In this document: positions 8,298 to 16,101 of the stretch, piece by piece
Layout of the letters: each line of letters opens with the position of its first letter
Position numbering within the stretch: the first letter of the stretch is position 1
Source of the DNA: Ignavibacteria bacterium
GTDB taxonomy: Bacteria > Bacteroidota > Ignavibacteria > Kapaibacteriales > UBA2268
Length of the DNA: 39,034 nucleotides
Direction: 5' to 3'
Assembly: GCA_016844745.1 (NCBI GenBank)
Contig: JAERMQ010000034.1
Coordinates: forward strand, 1 to 39,034
Position numbers and translations under genes: made by a program
Notes under the pieces: generated by a model
What the model was told of the DNA's origin: nothing
The model's database searches: none
What the model saw: the letters and a program-made list of their open reading frames with translations, nothing else

Positions 8298-9854
8298 TCA
8301 TTTCTTATTAATATCATTTGAAATTATATTTTCCATGTTTCGCTCAGCAAAAGCTGCTATTGTAAAAGCAGGATTTGCTGCAGCAGCGGATCCGGGAATA
8401 AAAGCCCCGTCAACGACATAAAGTCCTTCATATCCATGAATTCTACCGAAATTATCTGTAGCTTTTCCAATGACAAGTCCGCCCAAAGGATGAGCGGTAA
8501 TTCCGCCGTTAGATTCGGTTTTCGGTTTTGCAGCAGTTTTTCTCGGAATATCATGTTCGGGATACTGTATTGTAGGAAAGTGCGAGTGGAATTCGTTTTC
8601 TGAATTCGGATGAAGCTCTTCTTCCAATGCCTCATCGAGCAAAGAATAAGTATAATTAGCAGAATCTGTCATTTTTTTCGCTTCTGCAGAATCACCAGGC
8701 CAAAAGAGGGTAACTTCTTCTTTTTCGGAATTAAATCCGAATTCGCCGAATATTTCAGGAATTGTCATTCCGAGGCTTGTCAGAGTTCCTTCAGGTGCGT
8801 CCCATTCCGGGAAAACAATGATTGTTTGGGGAGAAATAGGATTATCATGGTGAAGGATTACTGCCGAGGCAGGACCGCCCTGACCAGGATTAGTTCTCAG
8901 TCCTGCTTTTCTTGTTGCGAAAGTGTCGCCGTTATTACCCCAGAATTTACCTACATTCTCATTTAATTTCGATAGAGTTCCCTTGTATTTACCTTTTACA
9001 AGCAATTTGGATGAACCAATAGAGCCGGCAGCCATAAATAAATAGGTGCATGAGATTTTGTTTGATTGTTCTATATCGCCTCTTTCATTAATGATATCGT
9101 AGGAGATAATAAAACCGCCTTCTGGATTTTCGAAAATATCATTTACTACATGAAGGGGACATACATCAACATTTCCGGTCTCTATTGCCATTTTCAGATA
9201 GTTTTTATCTAAGCTGCGTTTTACCCCGCTGTTTATTCCGTACCATATCTCACCATCAATGGCTGATGGTTTCTTTTCCCCTTTAATCTCCTGCCTTACT
9301 AAATCCCAGTCGGATGCTATATTGAGCAGTTCAACATGTAATCCCGCTTTTTCAGCCTGCTCGATAAATACTCTTGTAGATAAGTAATAATCCGTATCAA
9401 GTACATCCTGTGGTATTGGATTGGGATGCATAATTCCAGCAACCCTATCGTAATATTTTTCGATATCTTCATAGTCAACAAGACCTTTGAAGACACTTTC
9501 GAAATTTTCTTTGTTTGGCTTAAGCAGAACGGTATTGTAAACTAAAGAACCGCCTCCAACACCTGCAGCCATCCAGACAATTATACCATCTCCGGTAAAC
9601 CTGTCGAGGATTCCGGTAAATTTGTCTATTTTCTTCGGTTCAAACAGCACTGTTTCATCCGAGAGCCAAGCTGATCTCCCATCGGGATTTCTATATGTGC
9701 TGAAAGTATTCTGATTATCATCCGTATCCCATTTTCTGCCTCTTTCGAGGACTGTTGTTTCAACTCCGGCGTTTCCAAGCCTGTATGCTGCAATTGAACC
9801 GCCGAATCCGCTGCCGATTATTACGGCTTTTTTATATTCAATGGTTTCTACCAT
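8298..9854 (-). CDS. GMC-family FAD oxidoreductase, cholesterol-oxidase-like
   Basis: The 518-residue flavoprotein has the Rossmann GSGFGG motif (residues 14-19) and a second FAD-binding glycine-rich segment AAGVGGGSLVYN near residue 100. Its C-terminal block resembles class I cholesterol oxidases: AHPLGGLVIG, then GLYVVDGAFIPGSAAAANPA, with the expected active-site His and Asn. There is no signal peptide, so it should act in the cytoplasm, oxidising an alcohol on a hydrophobic or cyclic substrate with FAD. AGGAAT precedes the ATG. It is the second gene of the cluster, 60 bases after the PfpI-like gene. Sterol specificity is not established; other secondary alcohols are equally possible. Confidence 0.85.
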   Translation of the reverse strand: MVETIEYKKAVIIGSGFGGSIAAYRLGNAGVETTVLERGRKWDTDDNQNTFSTYRNPDGRSAWLSDETVLFEPKKIDKFTGILDRFTGDGIIVWMAAGVGGGSLVYNTVLLKPNKENFESVFKGLVDYEDIEKYYDRVAGIMHPNPIPQDVLDTDYYLSTRVFIEQAEKAGLHVELLNIASDWDLVRQEIKGEKKPSAIDGEIWYGINSGVKRSLDKNYLKMAIETGNVDVCPLHVVNDIFENPEGGFIISYDIINERGDIEQSNKISCTYLFMAAGSIGSSKLLVKGKYKGTLSKLNENVGKFWGNNGDTFATRKAGLRTNPGQGGPASAVILHHDNPISPQTIIVFPEWDAPEGTLTSLGMTIPEIFGEFGFNSEKEEVTLFWPGDSAEAKKMTDSANYTYSLLDEALEEELHPNSENEFHSHFPTIQYPEHDIPRKTAAKPKTESNGGITAHPLGGLVIGKATDNFGRIHGYEGLYVVDGAFIPGSAAAANPAFTIAAFAERNMENIISNDINKK

Positions 9855-9914
9855 ATAATTCCTTTCAGTAAAAAATTAATTAAAAAGACTTATCTGTAAA
9901 AATTCTTACAATTA

Positions 9915-10508
9915 TTAATTTTTTTCGATTTCATTCAGAAAAACTTCCATGAATCTATCGGTCATACCCGGATGCTTCCCCGTTATTAAATTTCCATCAA
10001 TAACCAATTCTGCTGTCTGGTCACCTTCAAAAACTACATCAGCACCTGCATTTTCAACATCGCAAATTATATTATGGGCGCAGGTAACCTTCTTACCTTT
10101 TAGCAATTCTTTATCAGCGCAAAACAGCCAAAGGCTATGACATATTGTACCTATCTTTAAATTAGGTTCGGCAACAGCATTTCGAAGGAAAATAACTGCC
10201 GGAGCCTGGTTTGGCTCACCTTTCCGGGGATTTGCCTGATACCGCAACCTATCCGTAGCATAAGCCCCAATCAGCAAAATTCCTTTGTAATCCAATGGCG
10301 AAACATCATCGATTTCTGTTGAAACCGTAACATGAGCGCCAATCACTCCATTATCGGGATTTGAATCGAAATGCAATTCTTTATTACCCCATAAGTGCGA
10401 TAAATACTCAATTTCATAACCATTCTTCGGAAAGAATTCATTGAACTTTTCAAACTCGGTTTGATCGAAATGGTCTTCAATCAATACACCAATTTTTCCT
10501 TTTGACAT
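9915..10508 (-). CDS. DJ-1/PfpI family protein
   Basis: The 197-residue protein has the DJ-1/PfpI fold. It starts with strand KIGVLIEDHFDQTEF and carries the nucleophile elbow GTICHSLWL with Cys123 followed by His124. A C-terminal LITGKHPGMTDRFMEVFL helix matches the family. Members include intracellular peptidases, deglycases, hydratases and glutamine-amidotransferase-like proteins, so the activity here is open. AGGAGC precedes the ATG. It is the first gene of the minus-strand catabolic-like cluster, and the promoter should lie in the gene-poor DNA above 10508. Confidence 0.85.
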   Translation of the reverse strand: MSKGKIGVLIEDHFDQTEFEKFNEFFPKNGYEIEYLSHLWGNKELHFDSNPDNGVIGAHVTVSTEIDDVSPLDYKGILLIGAYATDRLRYQANPRKGEPNQAPAVIFLRNAVAEPNLKIGTICHSLWLFCADKELLKGKKVTCAHNIICDVENAGADVVFEGDQTAELVIDGNLITGKHPGMTDRFMEVFLNEIEKN

Positions 10509-11120
10509 AATAGCTCCTATAATAATTTTTAAATATTTACTAAATAAAAAACTAAAAATTTCAATCTAACTCAGCAATAAAGCCCTAAAGTTCAACGGTT
10601 TTAGACAAATATATAAGGTCAAATTTAAAAATGTAACCTATTTTGATTTAAAATTCCATTATAATATTTCTGTCAAATGAGTAATTATGATTAATCAAAT
10701 AGTTGATGAGAAAAAGCCATACCCATAAGATATTAACAAGGTATTGGATGATTGGGTTTTGCATGGCAAAAACACATCTAAATGTCCTGTCTTGATTAAT
10801 TTGGATAATTGAAATACAATTACTGCACCAAAGAGTCCAAGCTTAGATAGTATGTAAATGATGATTTTCACATTTAAACAATTACAAATTAACATTAAGT
10901 AAAAAAAATTTCAATAATTGTCTTTATGAAACTTGAAAAGAAAGAAAATTTATCTTTCCTGAAAATTCAGGAATCCCCTCCCAGAACTGTTATGGAAATT
11001 CCTTCAAATGAGGGAATGTTCTAAACAGCATTTTGTCTATTTTTTCAGAAGTTTCTTTGTATATTTTAAAGTACCAAAATACAGTATAACTTTACTAATT
11101 TATATATCAATTCATATCAT
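10509..11120. other. Gene-poor AT-rich spacer
   Basis: About 600 bases with no convincing gene. It should contain the promoter of the PfpI-first operon, though no box is clear. An interrupted inverted repeat around 10960-11010 (pieces of TTCAGGAATCC and GGAAATTCC) looks like a decayed version of the palindrome at 28730. Confidence 0.4.
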
Positions 11121-11348
11121 TTAGTAAATATAATTAAAAAAATTGATATTGCAAATATATTTATAAAAATTTTGCAAGTTTATTTTAAAGTGCTTCAAAA
11201 AACAAAATAATTTACCTTCCTTCGGATGAGACTTTATGAAAACTATCATAAATGGAAGAATGTCATCTGTACTTGATTCAATATCCTCTCCCAGTGCGGT
11301 TTTTGGATACTGAATCAAGTTACCAATTACATTTTTCAAATGTCTCAT
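11121..11348 (-). CDS. Small orphan reading frame with VPS9-like motif (possible remnant)
   Basis: This 75-residue reading frame starts with ATG directly after an in-frame TAA and has no clear ribosome site. Its first 50 residues are charged and globular-looking. The stretch STDDILPFMIVFIKSHP resembles the core of VPS9 domains of eukaryotic Rab5 exchange factors. The last 25 residues are AT-rich Phe/Tyr/Asn-heavy sequence like translated non-coding DNA. It lies 12 bases beyond the stop of ettA on the same strand. It is either a truncated relic of a longer gene or a chance match. Confidence 0.25.
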   Translation of the reverse strand: MRHLKNVIGNLIQYPKTALGEDIESSTDDILPFMIVFIKSHPKEGKLFCFLKHFKINLQNFYKYICNINFFNYIY

Positions 11349-11360
11349 TTAGTAAAAATT

Positions 11361-13034
11361 TTAAACGATTTTCTTGAACTTTACTCTGTGAGGTGTGAAA
11401 TCACCTTTGCGATGCTTGTAATTATCTACATATTCAGAAAAAGTGCCTTCGAAAAAGTAAACGTCTGAATCGCCTTCAAATGCAAGGATATGTGTGGCTA
11501 TTCTATCCAGAAACCATCTGTCATGCGAGATAACGACGGCGCTTCCGGCATAGTTTTCGAGTCCTTCCTCTAATGCTCGGAGTGTATTGATGTCAATGTC
11601 GTTAGTCGGTTCATCCAATAAAAGTACATTGGCGTTTTCTTTAAGCGTTAAAGCAAGGTGGAGACGGTTCCGTTCGCCGCCGGAAAGTATTCCACACTTT
11701 TTTTGTTGGTCCTGACCGCTGAAATTGAATCTGGCAACATAAGCTCTAGAATTTACATCGCGTTCGCCGAGTTTAATCAGGTCGGCGCCACCGGAAACAA
11801 CTTCCCAGACGTTCTTTTGGGGGTCTATTGAGGTGTGCTGTTGGTCAACATAACCCAGAACAACGCTGGCGCCAATACGGAAATCGCCTGAATCAGGCGC
11901 TTCAAGACCCATAATCATTCGGAAGAGTGTGGTTTTACCCGCTCCATTTGGTCCGATGATTCCAACAATGGCGGCGGGAGGTATAATGAATGATAAATCT
12001 TCAAATAAAACCTTGTCGCCAAAAGCCTTGGAAATGTTTTTAACTTCCAAAACGTTGTTCCCGAGTCTCGGACCATTGGGAATGAATATCTCAAGGCGTT
12101 CTTCCTTCTCTTTGGTATCTTCGGACATCATGTTATCGTAAGCGGTGAGCCTTGCTTTGGCTTTGACGTTCCTTCCCTTAGGAGACATGCGCACCCATTC
12201 AAGTTCGCGCTCCAGTGTTTTACGTCTTTTGCTTTCCGATTTCTCTTCAAGCTCTAATCTTTTGGTTTTTTGTTCTAACCAGGAGGTGTAATTTCCCTTC
12301 CAGGGGATACCTTCGCCGCGGTCAAGCTCGAGAATCCATCCCGCAACGTTGTCTAAGAAGTATCTATCGTGTGTAACGGCTATAACCGTGCCGGGATATT
12401 TCTGTAAAAATATTTCGAGCCAGAAAACCGATTCGGCATCGAGGTGGTTGGTGGGTTCGTCGAGCAGGAGTATATCGTGGTTTTGCAGTAATAAGCGGCA
12501 TAAAGCCACTCTGCGTCTTTCGCCACCGGATAAAAATTTGATTTTCATATTTTCATCGGGACATCTAAGGGCGTCCATAGCTCTTTCGAGTTTATTGTCG
12601 AGTTCCCATGCGTCATGTCTGTCGAGGGCATCGGTAATTTCGCCTTGCTTAATCAGGAGTTTGTCCATTTCATCGGCATCCATGGGTTCGGCGAATTTAG
12701 CATTGATTTCCTCGTATTCTTTTAGTAAGTCAACAACTTCCTGAACACCTTGCCGGACTACTTCTTTGACTGTCATTTCATCGTCGAGGTGCGGTTCCTG
12801 CTCTAAATAGCCAATAGTATATCCCGGGGAGAAAGTAACTTCCCCATCAAAGGATTTTTCCTCGCCGGCAATTATATTCAGGAGTGTGGATTTGCCGGAG
12901 CCATTCAGTCCGATGATACCGATTTTTGCTCCATAGAAGAAGGATAAGTAAATGTCTTTCAAAACTTGCTTCTGTGGAGGAAACTTCTTGCTTACGCCAA
13001 TCATTGAAAATATTATTTTTTGTTCATCAGCCAT
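11361..13034 (-). CDS. ettA: ABC-F ATPase, energy-dependent translational throttle EttA
   Basis: The 557-residue soluble protein has two ABC ATPase domains and no membrane segments, as in the ABC-F family that binds the ribosomal E site and gates elongation according to energy charge. Walker A motifs are GLNGSGKST (42-50) and GPNGAGKTT. Signature motifs are LSGGERRR and LSGGERNR. Walker B and H-loops are present (LLDEPTNHLDAES...THDRYF and LLDEPTNDIDINT...SHDRWF). The inter-domain linker is rich in charged residues. Length matches EttA (about 555). The start at 13034 is chosen because AGAGGT lies just upstream; an in-frame start at 13115 would add 27 Asn-rich residues. It stands alone. Confidence 0.93.
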   Translation of the reverse strand: MADEQKIIFSMIGVSKKFPPQKQVLKDIYLSFFYGAKIGIIGLNGSGKSTLLNIIAGEEKSFDGEVTFSPGYTIGYLEQEPHLDDEMTVKEVVRQGVQEVVDLLKEYEEINAKFAEPMDADEMDKLLIKQGEITDALDRHDAWELDNKLERAMDALRCPDENMKIKFLSGGERRRVALCRLLLQNHDILLLDEPTNHLDAESVFWLEIFLQKYPGTVIAVTHDRYFLDNVAGWILELDRGEGIPWKGNYTSWLEQKTKRLELEEKSESKRRKTLERELEWVRMSPKGRNVKAKARLTAYDNMMSEDTKEKEERLEIFIPNGPRLGNNVLEVKNISKAFGDKVLFEDLSFIIPPAAIVGIIGPNGAGKTTLFRMIMGLEAPDSGDFRIGASVVLGYVDQQHTSIDPQKNVWEVVSGGADLIKLGERDVNSRAYVARFNFSGQDQQKKCGILSGGERNRLHLALTLKENANVLLLDEPTNDIDINTLRALEEGLENYAGSAVVISHDRWFLDRIATHILAFEGDSDVYFFEGTFSEYVDNYKHRKGDFTPHRVKFKKIV

Positions 13035-13197
13035 TATTTTACCTCTTAATCCATAATATGCAAAATTAATATTATTTGAATTATTATTTTGAAATTTCTT
13101 TTTTCCAGAAAGCAAGTATAGAACTGAGATTTCAAAGAATATAAAAAATGTGTTTGCAGGATGTCTGTCTGGGAATATTTTTTTACCAGCCTAAAAA

Positions 13198-13227
13198 TGA
13201 AAAAAAGACACAGTTAAGTGTCTTTTA
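13198..13227 (-). terminator. Rho-independent terminator after tRNA-Leu
   Basis: A nine-base-pair stem pairs 13203-13211 (AAAAGACAC) with 13218-13226 around a six-base loop. On the minus strand it ends in a run of seven T, just after the 3' end of tRNA-Leu. This fits intrinsic termination of the tRNA-Ser to tRNA-Leu transcript. Confidence 0.75.
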
Positions 13228-13238
13228 TTTCAAGTATG

Positions 13239-13322
13239 TACCCGGAACAGGACTTGAACCTGCACGAGAGTTCTCTCACTACACCCTGAATGTAGCGCGT
13301 CTGCCAATTCCGCCATCCGGGC
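13239..13322 (-). tRNA. tRNA-Leu (anticodon CAG)
   Basis: The minus strand folds into a full class II cloverleaf. The acceptor stem is GCCCGGA with TCCGGGT (G1-U72 wobble) and the discriminator is A at 13239. The anticodon loop TTCAGGG gives CAG. A variable arm and a T loop TTCAAGT are present. The 3' CCA is not encoded. It lies downstream of tRNA-Ser and the four-helix-bundle gene on the same strand. Confidence 0.95.
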
Positions 13323-13338
13323 GGCTTTAGAAGTAGAA

Positions 13339-13950
13339 CGGTTATAGAAGTAGAACATAGAAATAGAAGTAGAAGTAGAATAAGGTTGATTTTTATTTAA
13401 TGACATTTATTCAATTAACGACATTGTCTTAGAATAAATTAGTTTGAGTTATCAACCTCAAGTTGTAGAAAATAGAAAAATTTAATTTCGTTTTGAACGA
13501 ATGCTCTTTGTTATTGAATATAGGATTTTCGAAACTTCACTTATTTGCTCGATTAGTTCGGCATGCCTTTTATCCGGTATAATTTCAGTTTCGTGAAATA
13601 AGTCAATCCAATATTCTGTTTCGAGTAATTCCTTATAGGCAATGTGCATCTTAGAAACATAATCAGGTTCGCTAATTGAACCTTGAGCTTCAGCCACATT
13701 AGCACCAACAGATGTTCCGCTGCGAAGCATTTGCTTTAATAAATCATTTTCGATTTTATTACTATCAATATCGCGATATAAAATCACAATATTCTTGGCT
13801 AATTCTAAACATTTTCTATATAAATTATTACTTTTATCCATAACTTCTTTTTCTTTATTTCTTTTATTTCTAATTCTATTTTCTATATTATAAAAAAAAT
13901 TAACCTTACTCTACTTCTATTTCTACTTCTCTGTTCTATTTCTATAACCG
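13339..13950 (-). repeat. Element with 47-bp inverted ends around a four-helix-bundle gene, between two tRNAs
   Basis: The ends 13339-13385 and 13904-13950 are inverted copies matching at about 41 of 47 bases. Both read as runs of AGAAGTAGAA-like units starting with CGGTTATAGAA. They enclose only the four-helix-bundle gene. The right end begins at the base immediately after the tRNA-Ser discriminator, and the left end stops 16 bases before the tRNA-Leu 5' end. The layout copies that of intervening sequences in bacterial 23S rRNA genes, where complementary ends form a stem around the same gene family. Confidence 0.7.
13482..13841 (-). CDS. Four-helix-bundle protein of the 23S rRNA intervening-sequence (IVP) family
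   Basis: The 119-residue helical protein fits the family first seen inside 23S rRNA intervening sequences of Leptospira and Coxiella. Family pattern includes LELAKNIVILYR, LLKQMLRSGTSVGANVAEAQG, an AYKELLETEYWIDLF helix and a C-terminal SKILYSITKSIRSK helix. Its role is unknown; an RNA- or stem-binding function has been supposed. The gene is flanked by long inverted repeats and lies between two tRNA genes rather than in an rRNA gene. It is cooriented with them, so probably on the same transcript. Confidence 0.88.
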   Translation of the reverse strand: MDKSNNLYRKCLELAKNIVILYRDIDSNKIENDLLKQMLRSGTSVGANVAEAQGSISEPDYVSKMHIAYKELLETEYWIDLFHETEIIPDKRHAELIEQISEVSKILYSITKSIRSKRN

Positions 13951-14035
13951 CGGTGAGGGTGGGATTCGAACCCACGGAACCCGAAGGTTCAACGGTTTTC
14001 GAGACCGCCCGATTCAACCACTCTCGCACCTCACC
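13951..14035 (-). tRNA. tRNA-Ser (anticodon CGA)
   Basis: The minus strand forms a class II cloverleaf with acceptor stem GGTGAGG/CCTCACC. The anticodon loop CTCGAAA gives CGA. It has a long variable arm (AACCTTCGGGTT), a T loop TTCGAAT and the serine-type discriminator G. The 3' CCA is not encoded. Confidence 0.95.
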
Positions 14036-14132
14036 GTATCCGTCTTTACAAAAAGTCAAGACTTGCAATTTACCAAAAAAATTTGATTTTTTCAAATTTG
14101 TATTGACGGTTTTGTTCCTGATACTTTAATTA

Positions 14133-14234
14133 AAGAGACCTCTGAAAAATGTCATTCTGAACTTCAAAATAATGGAATTAATAAAAATAAAAAATGACAA
14201 TCCAATAAATTCCTTTATTTTTCAGAGGTCTCTT
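14133..14234. mobile_element. MITE-like element with perfect 18-bp inverted ends
   Basis: The 18 bases 14133-14150 (AAGAGACCTCTGAAAAAT) are exactly inverted at 14217-14234. They bound a 102-bp non-coding element inside a TTAA-rich target. The interior contains a GTCATTCTGAACTTC segment that also occurs inside the element at 18747. Such terminal sequences resemble IS ends, so this is probably a non-autonomous derivative; no cognate transposase is in the window. Confidence 0.7.
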
Positions 14235-14378
14235 AAAAATAAAAAATATTTTTATACGTTATGATATTTTTTTATTTTTATAATTTAATAAGGGTTGATT
14301 TTCATGGCTCTAAGGAGGTTCCAACCGGGACATGTCATTCAATATTAAAGGCTTCAGGTTTAAAATAAAAGGAGATTT

Positions 14379-14624
14379 ATGATAAATTTAGCTTATTCCA
14401 TAATAATAGAAGCAACCGAAGAACCGGATTTCTTTGGATTCTATTCTCCTGAATTAGAAGGGTTTAGCAGTGTGGGTCATTCCATTGAAGATTCAATTTA
14501 TCAAGCAAAAAATGGAATAAAAGAACATGTTAACCTTTTAAAAGAGCTGGACAAACCAATTCCAAATGTTAATCCGAATCCAAAAATAATAATACAAAAT
14601 CAGGAAAAACCCAAAGCAGCTTAA
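14379..14624 (+). CDS. Solitary HicB-type antitoxin
   Basis: The 81-residue protein fits the partial RNase H fold of HicB antitoxins: a strand (YSIIIEATEE), FFGFYSPELEGFSSVG, then SIEDSIYQAKNGIKEHVNLL and a proline-rich tail. There is no HicA next to it and no clear DNA-binding C-terminus, so it is an orphan antitoxin or a HicB-like protein of another use. AAAGGAG lies directly before the ATG. It opens a run of three small plus-strand modules (hicB, hicBA, MazF-type pair) separated by related spacers. Confidence 0.8.
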   Translation: MINLAYSIIIEATEEPDFFGFYSPELEGFSSVGHSIEDSIYQAKNGIKEHVNLLKELDKPIPNVNPNPKIIIQNQEKPKAA

Positions 14625-14644
14625 AAAAAGAATAATCAAAGTTC

Positions 14645-14760
14645 ATTGATAAAGAGAATGACAAAGAGAGCATTTTAGGCGGCTTCGATTTGCGCAAGTA
14701 TGATGAAGGGCTGGGAAGGTAAAAAATGAAATTACTTCTCAAACCGGTAGAAAATTAAAG
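14645..14760 (+). pseudogene. Spacer copy A: 3' remnant of a gene, repeated between TA modules
   Basis: Bases 14645-14722 can be read as 25 codons starting IDKENDKESILGG and ending KYDEGLGR, then a stop, but with no start or upstream gene. A related sequence occurs at 15981-16080 with stops in the frame, and a shorter one at 15276-15325. All three lie between TA modules, so this is either the decayed tail of an old gene or a spacer repeat. Source gene not recognised. Confidence 0.5.
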
Positions 14761-14833
14761 TGAGGGATTTAAGTGTAATAAAATATTTTTCCAATTGTTT
14801 TGTCTAATAATATTGATTTATAGGGAGTTTTGT

Positions 14834-15055
14834 ATGTCGAACGGTAAAATAACAGCTATCATAGAAAAAGATGAATATGGTTACTTTGCTTATTGCCCCG
14901 AACTAAAAGGTTGTATGACTCAGGGTGATACATTTGAAGAAGCTATGGCAAATTTGAATGAGGCTGTCGAACTTTATATTGAAACGATTGAAAAAGATGA
15001 AATTCTTTTAAGCAAGGAAATATTTACAACAAGTATTGAGGTTGCTTTTGTCTAA
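14834..15055 (+). CDS. hicB: HicB-family antitoxin
   Basis: The 73-residue HicB protein shows ITAIIEKDEYGYFAYCPELKGC, QGDTFEEAMANLNEAVELYIE and a short C-terminus. It should bind and neutralise HicA. The ATG at 14834 is chosen because GGGAG precedes it; in-frame upstream codons would add a hydrophobic stretch not typical of the family. It overlaps the hicA frame by eight bases, so the two are translationally coupled. The hicB-before-hicA order is the less common of the two known arrangements. Confidence 0.88.
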   Translation: MSNGKITAIIEKDEYGYFAYCPELKGCMTQGDTFEEAMANLNEAVELYIETIEKDEILLSKEIFTTSIEVAFV

Positions 15056-15266
15056 ACAGCCCGTATTAGATGCAAAAAAAGCTGAAAAGTTATTATTGGA
15101 TTCCGGTTATGTTCTAATACGAACAAAGGGCAGTCATAGAATTTATAAAAAAGTAGATAATCGAATAGTTCTACCATTTCATTCTGGCAAAAATTTGCAT
15201 CCGAAAATTACTAAAGCTATTCTCGAAGCTACTAAATCTAAAGAAGACGATGAAGGGCAATTCTAA
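15048..15266 (+). CDS. hicA: HicA-family mRNA interferase toxin
   Basis: The small basic protein (about 72 residues) fits HicA, which cleaves mRNA through a double-stranded-RNA-binding-like fold. The family core is visible: AEKLLLDSGYVLIRTKGSHRIYKK with the catalytic His of GSH, then VLPFHSGKNLHPKITKAILEA. No ATG is available. TTG at 15048 is preferred because GAGG lies seven bases upstream inside hicB; TTG at 15036 and 15042 are alternatives. The weak start and overlap with hicB would keep toxin below antitoxin. Confidence 0.88.
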   Translation: MSKQPVLDAKKAEKLLLDSGYVLIRTKGSHRIYKKVDNRIVLPFHSGKNLHPKITKAILEATKSKEDDEGQF

Positions 15267-15275
15267 CCGACTCTC

Positions 15276-15335
15276 ATTCATTTATAAAGAGAAAGACAAA
15301 GGAGCATCTTATGCAACTTCGGTATAAGCATTTGC
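15276..15335 (+). repeat. Spacer copy B between hicBA and the MazF-type pair
   Basis: A short degenerate copy of the spacer at 14645 (shared TATAAAGAGAAAGACAAAGGAGCAT-like stretch around 15281-15305). It has no coding capacity. Its position between two TA operons matches copies A and C. Confidence 0.45.
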
Positions 15336-15383
15336 TTTTTAACTGATTAATTGTTAAATTAGATAATTAATTAAAGGTAATAA

Positions 15384-15617
15384 ATGCAAAAATTAGCATT
15401 AGAAATAGATAAAACCCATTCCCGGATTCTTAAAGGTTATAAAAAGTACGGATTTAAGAATCAAAAGGAAATGCTAGATAAGGCTATCGAATCCTATGAA
15501 GTTGAGAAATTAATTCCAGAGTTGGAAAAATCTGCGGATATCTACTTAGAATTACTATCCATCGATGATGATATTATGCAACTCAAAAGTATGCACACAT
15601 CAGGATTTCCTGAATGA
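15384..15617 (+). CDS. Antitoxin of a MazF-type pair
   Basis: The 77-residue acidic protein has a short beta segment (KLALEIDKTHSRIL) followed by two helices (QKEMLDKAIESYEVEKL and ELEKSADIYLELLSI), like ribbon-helix-helix antitoxins that pair with MazF-family toxins. Its stop overlaps the toxin ATG by four bases (ATGA), giving the classical coupling. The family cannot be named exactly. Its identity as antitoxin rests mainly on the partner. Confidence 0.75.
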   Translation: MQKLALEIDKTHSRILKGYKKYGFKNQKEMLDKAIESYEVEKLIPELEKSADIYLELLSIDDDIMQLKSMHTSGFPE

Positions 15618-15970
15618 ATTTTGAATTATATCGTGGAGTTATAATTGATGCGGATTTTAATCCTACTTTAGGCTCCGAAACAGGTAAAATCAGACCTTGC
15701 ATTATAGTTACAAACGACATTTACAATAAGAAACTACCGATAATTCAAGTTGTACCTATAACTACATGGACTGAAAAGAAGAGCGTAATAATTACGAATG
15801 TTACGATTCCACCAACTGAACAAAACGGATTGACCCATTTATCTATAGCAGATTGCCTTCAGACAAGACCTATTGACTACACCGAGAGGTTCAAATCAAT
15901 AAGAGGAGTTGTTGAACCGGAAATAATTAGAAAAATCAATTTAGCCCTCAAATTAGTTTTCAATTTATGA
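15614..15970 (+). CDS. MazF/PemK-family endoribonuclease toxin
   Basis: The 118-residue toxin matches MazF/PemK: YRGVIIDADFNPTLGSETGK followed by IRPCIIVTND, then IQVVPITTW and the C-terminal SIADCLQTRPIDYTER. The family cuts single-stranded mRNA at short motifs; the conserved Arg of GKIRP and Thr of PIT are present. It overlaps its antitoxin by four bases. Full length, apparently intact. Confidence 0.92.
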   Translation: MNFELYRGVIIDADFNPTLGSETGKIRPCIIVTNDIYNKKLPIIQVVPITTWTEKKSVIITNVTIPPTEQNGLTHLSIADCLQTRPIDYTERFKSIRGVVEPEIIRKINLALKLVFNL

Positions 15971-15980
15971 TGTTCCAATG

Positions 15981-16080
15981 ATTGACAAGGAGAAGGGCAA
16001 AGAGAGTATATAAGGCGGCTTAGGCTTGCGCGAGTAAGATGATGGGCAGGGTGTTTATCTTTTTCCGGTAGAATTCAATA
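15981..16080 (+). repeat. Spacer copy C after the MazF-type pair
   Basis: This stretch parallels spacer A in the same order: ATTGACAAGGAGAAGG-like start, AAAGAGAGTATATAAGGCGG, TTGCGCGAGTAAGATGATGG, then CCGGTAGAA about 40 bases on. Stops interrupt the frame that is open in copy A. Confidence 0.5.
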
Positions 16081-16101
16081 CTTATGGAGCAGGCTCGTTA
16101 A

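Noticed and set aside
10695..10895. 66-residue minus-strand frame
   Set aside because: No ribosome site or family pattern; composition is that of translated AT-rich DNA.
14281..14378. Possible riboswitch or structured leader before the solitary hicB
   Set aside because: A CATGGCTCT...GGGACATG segment is partly symmetrical, but no known riboswitch core can be recognised.
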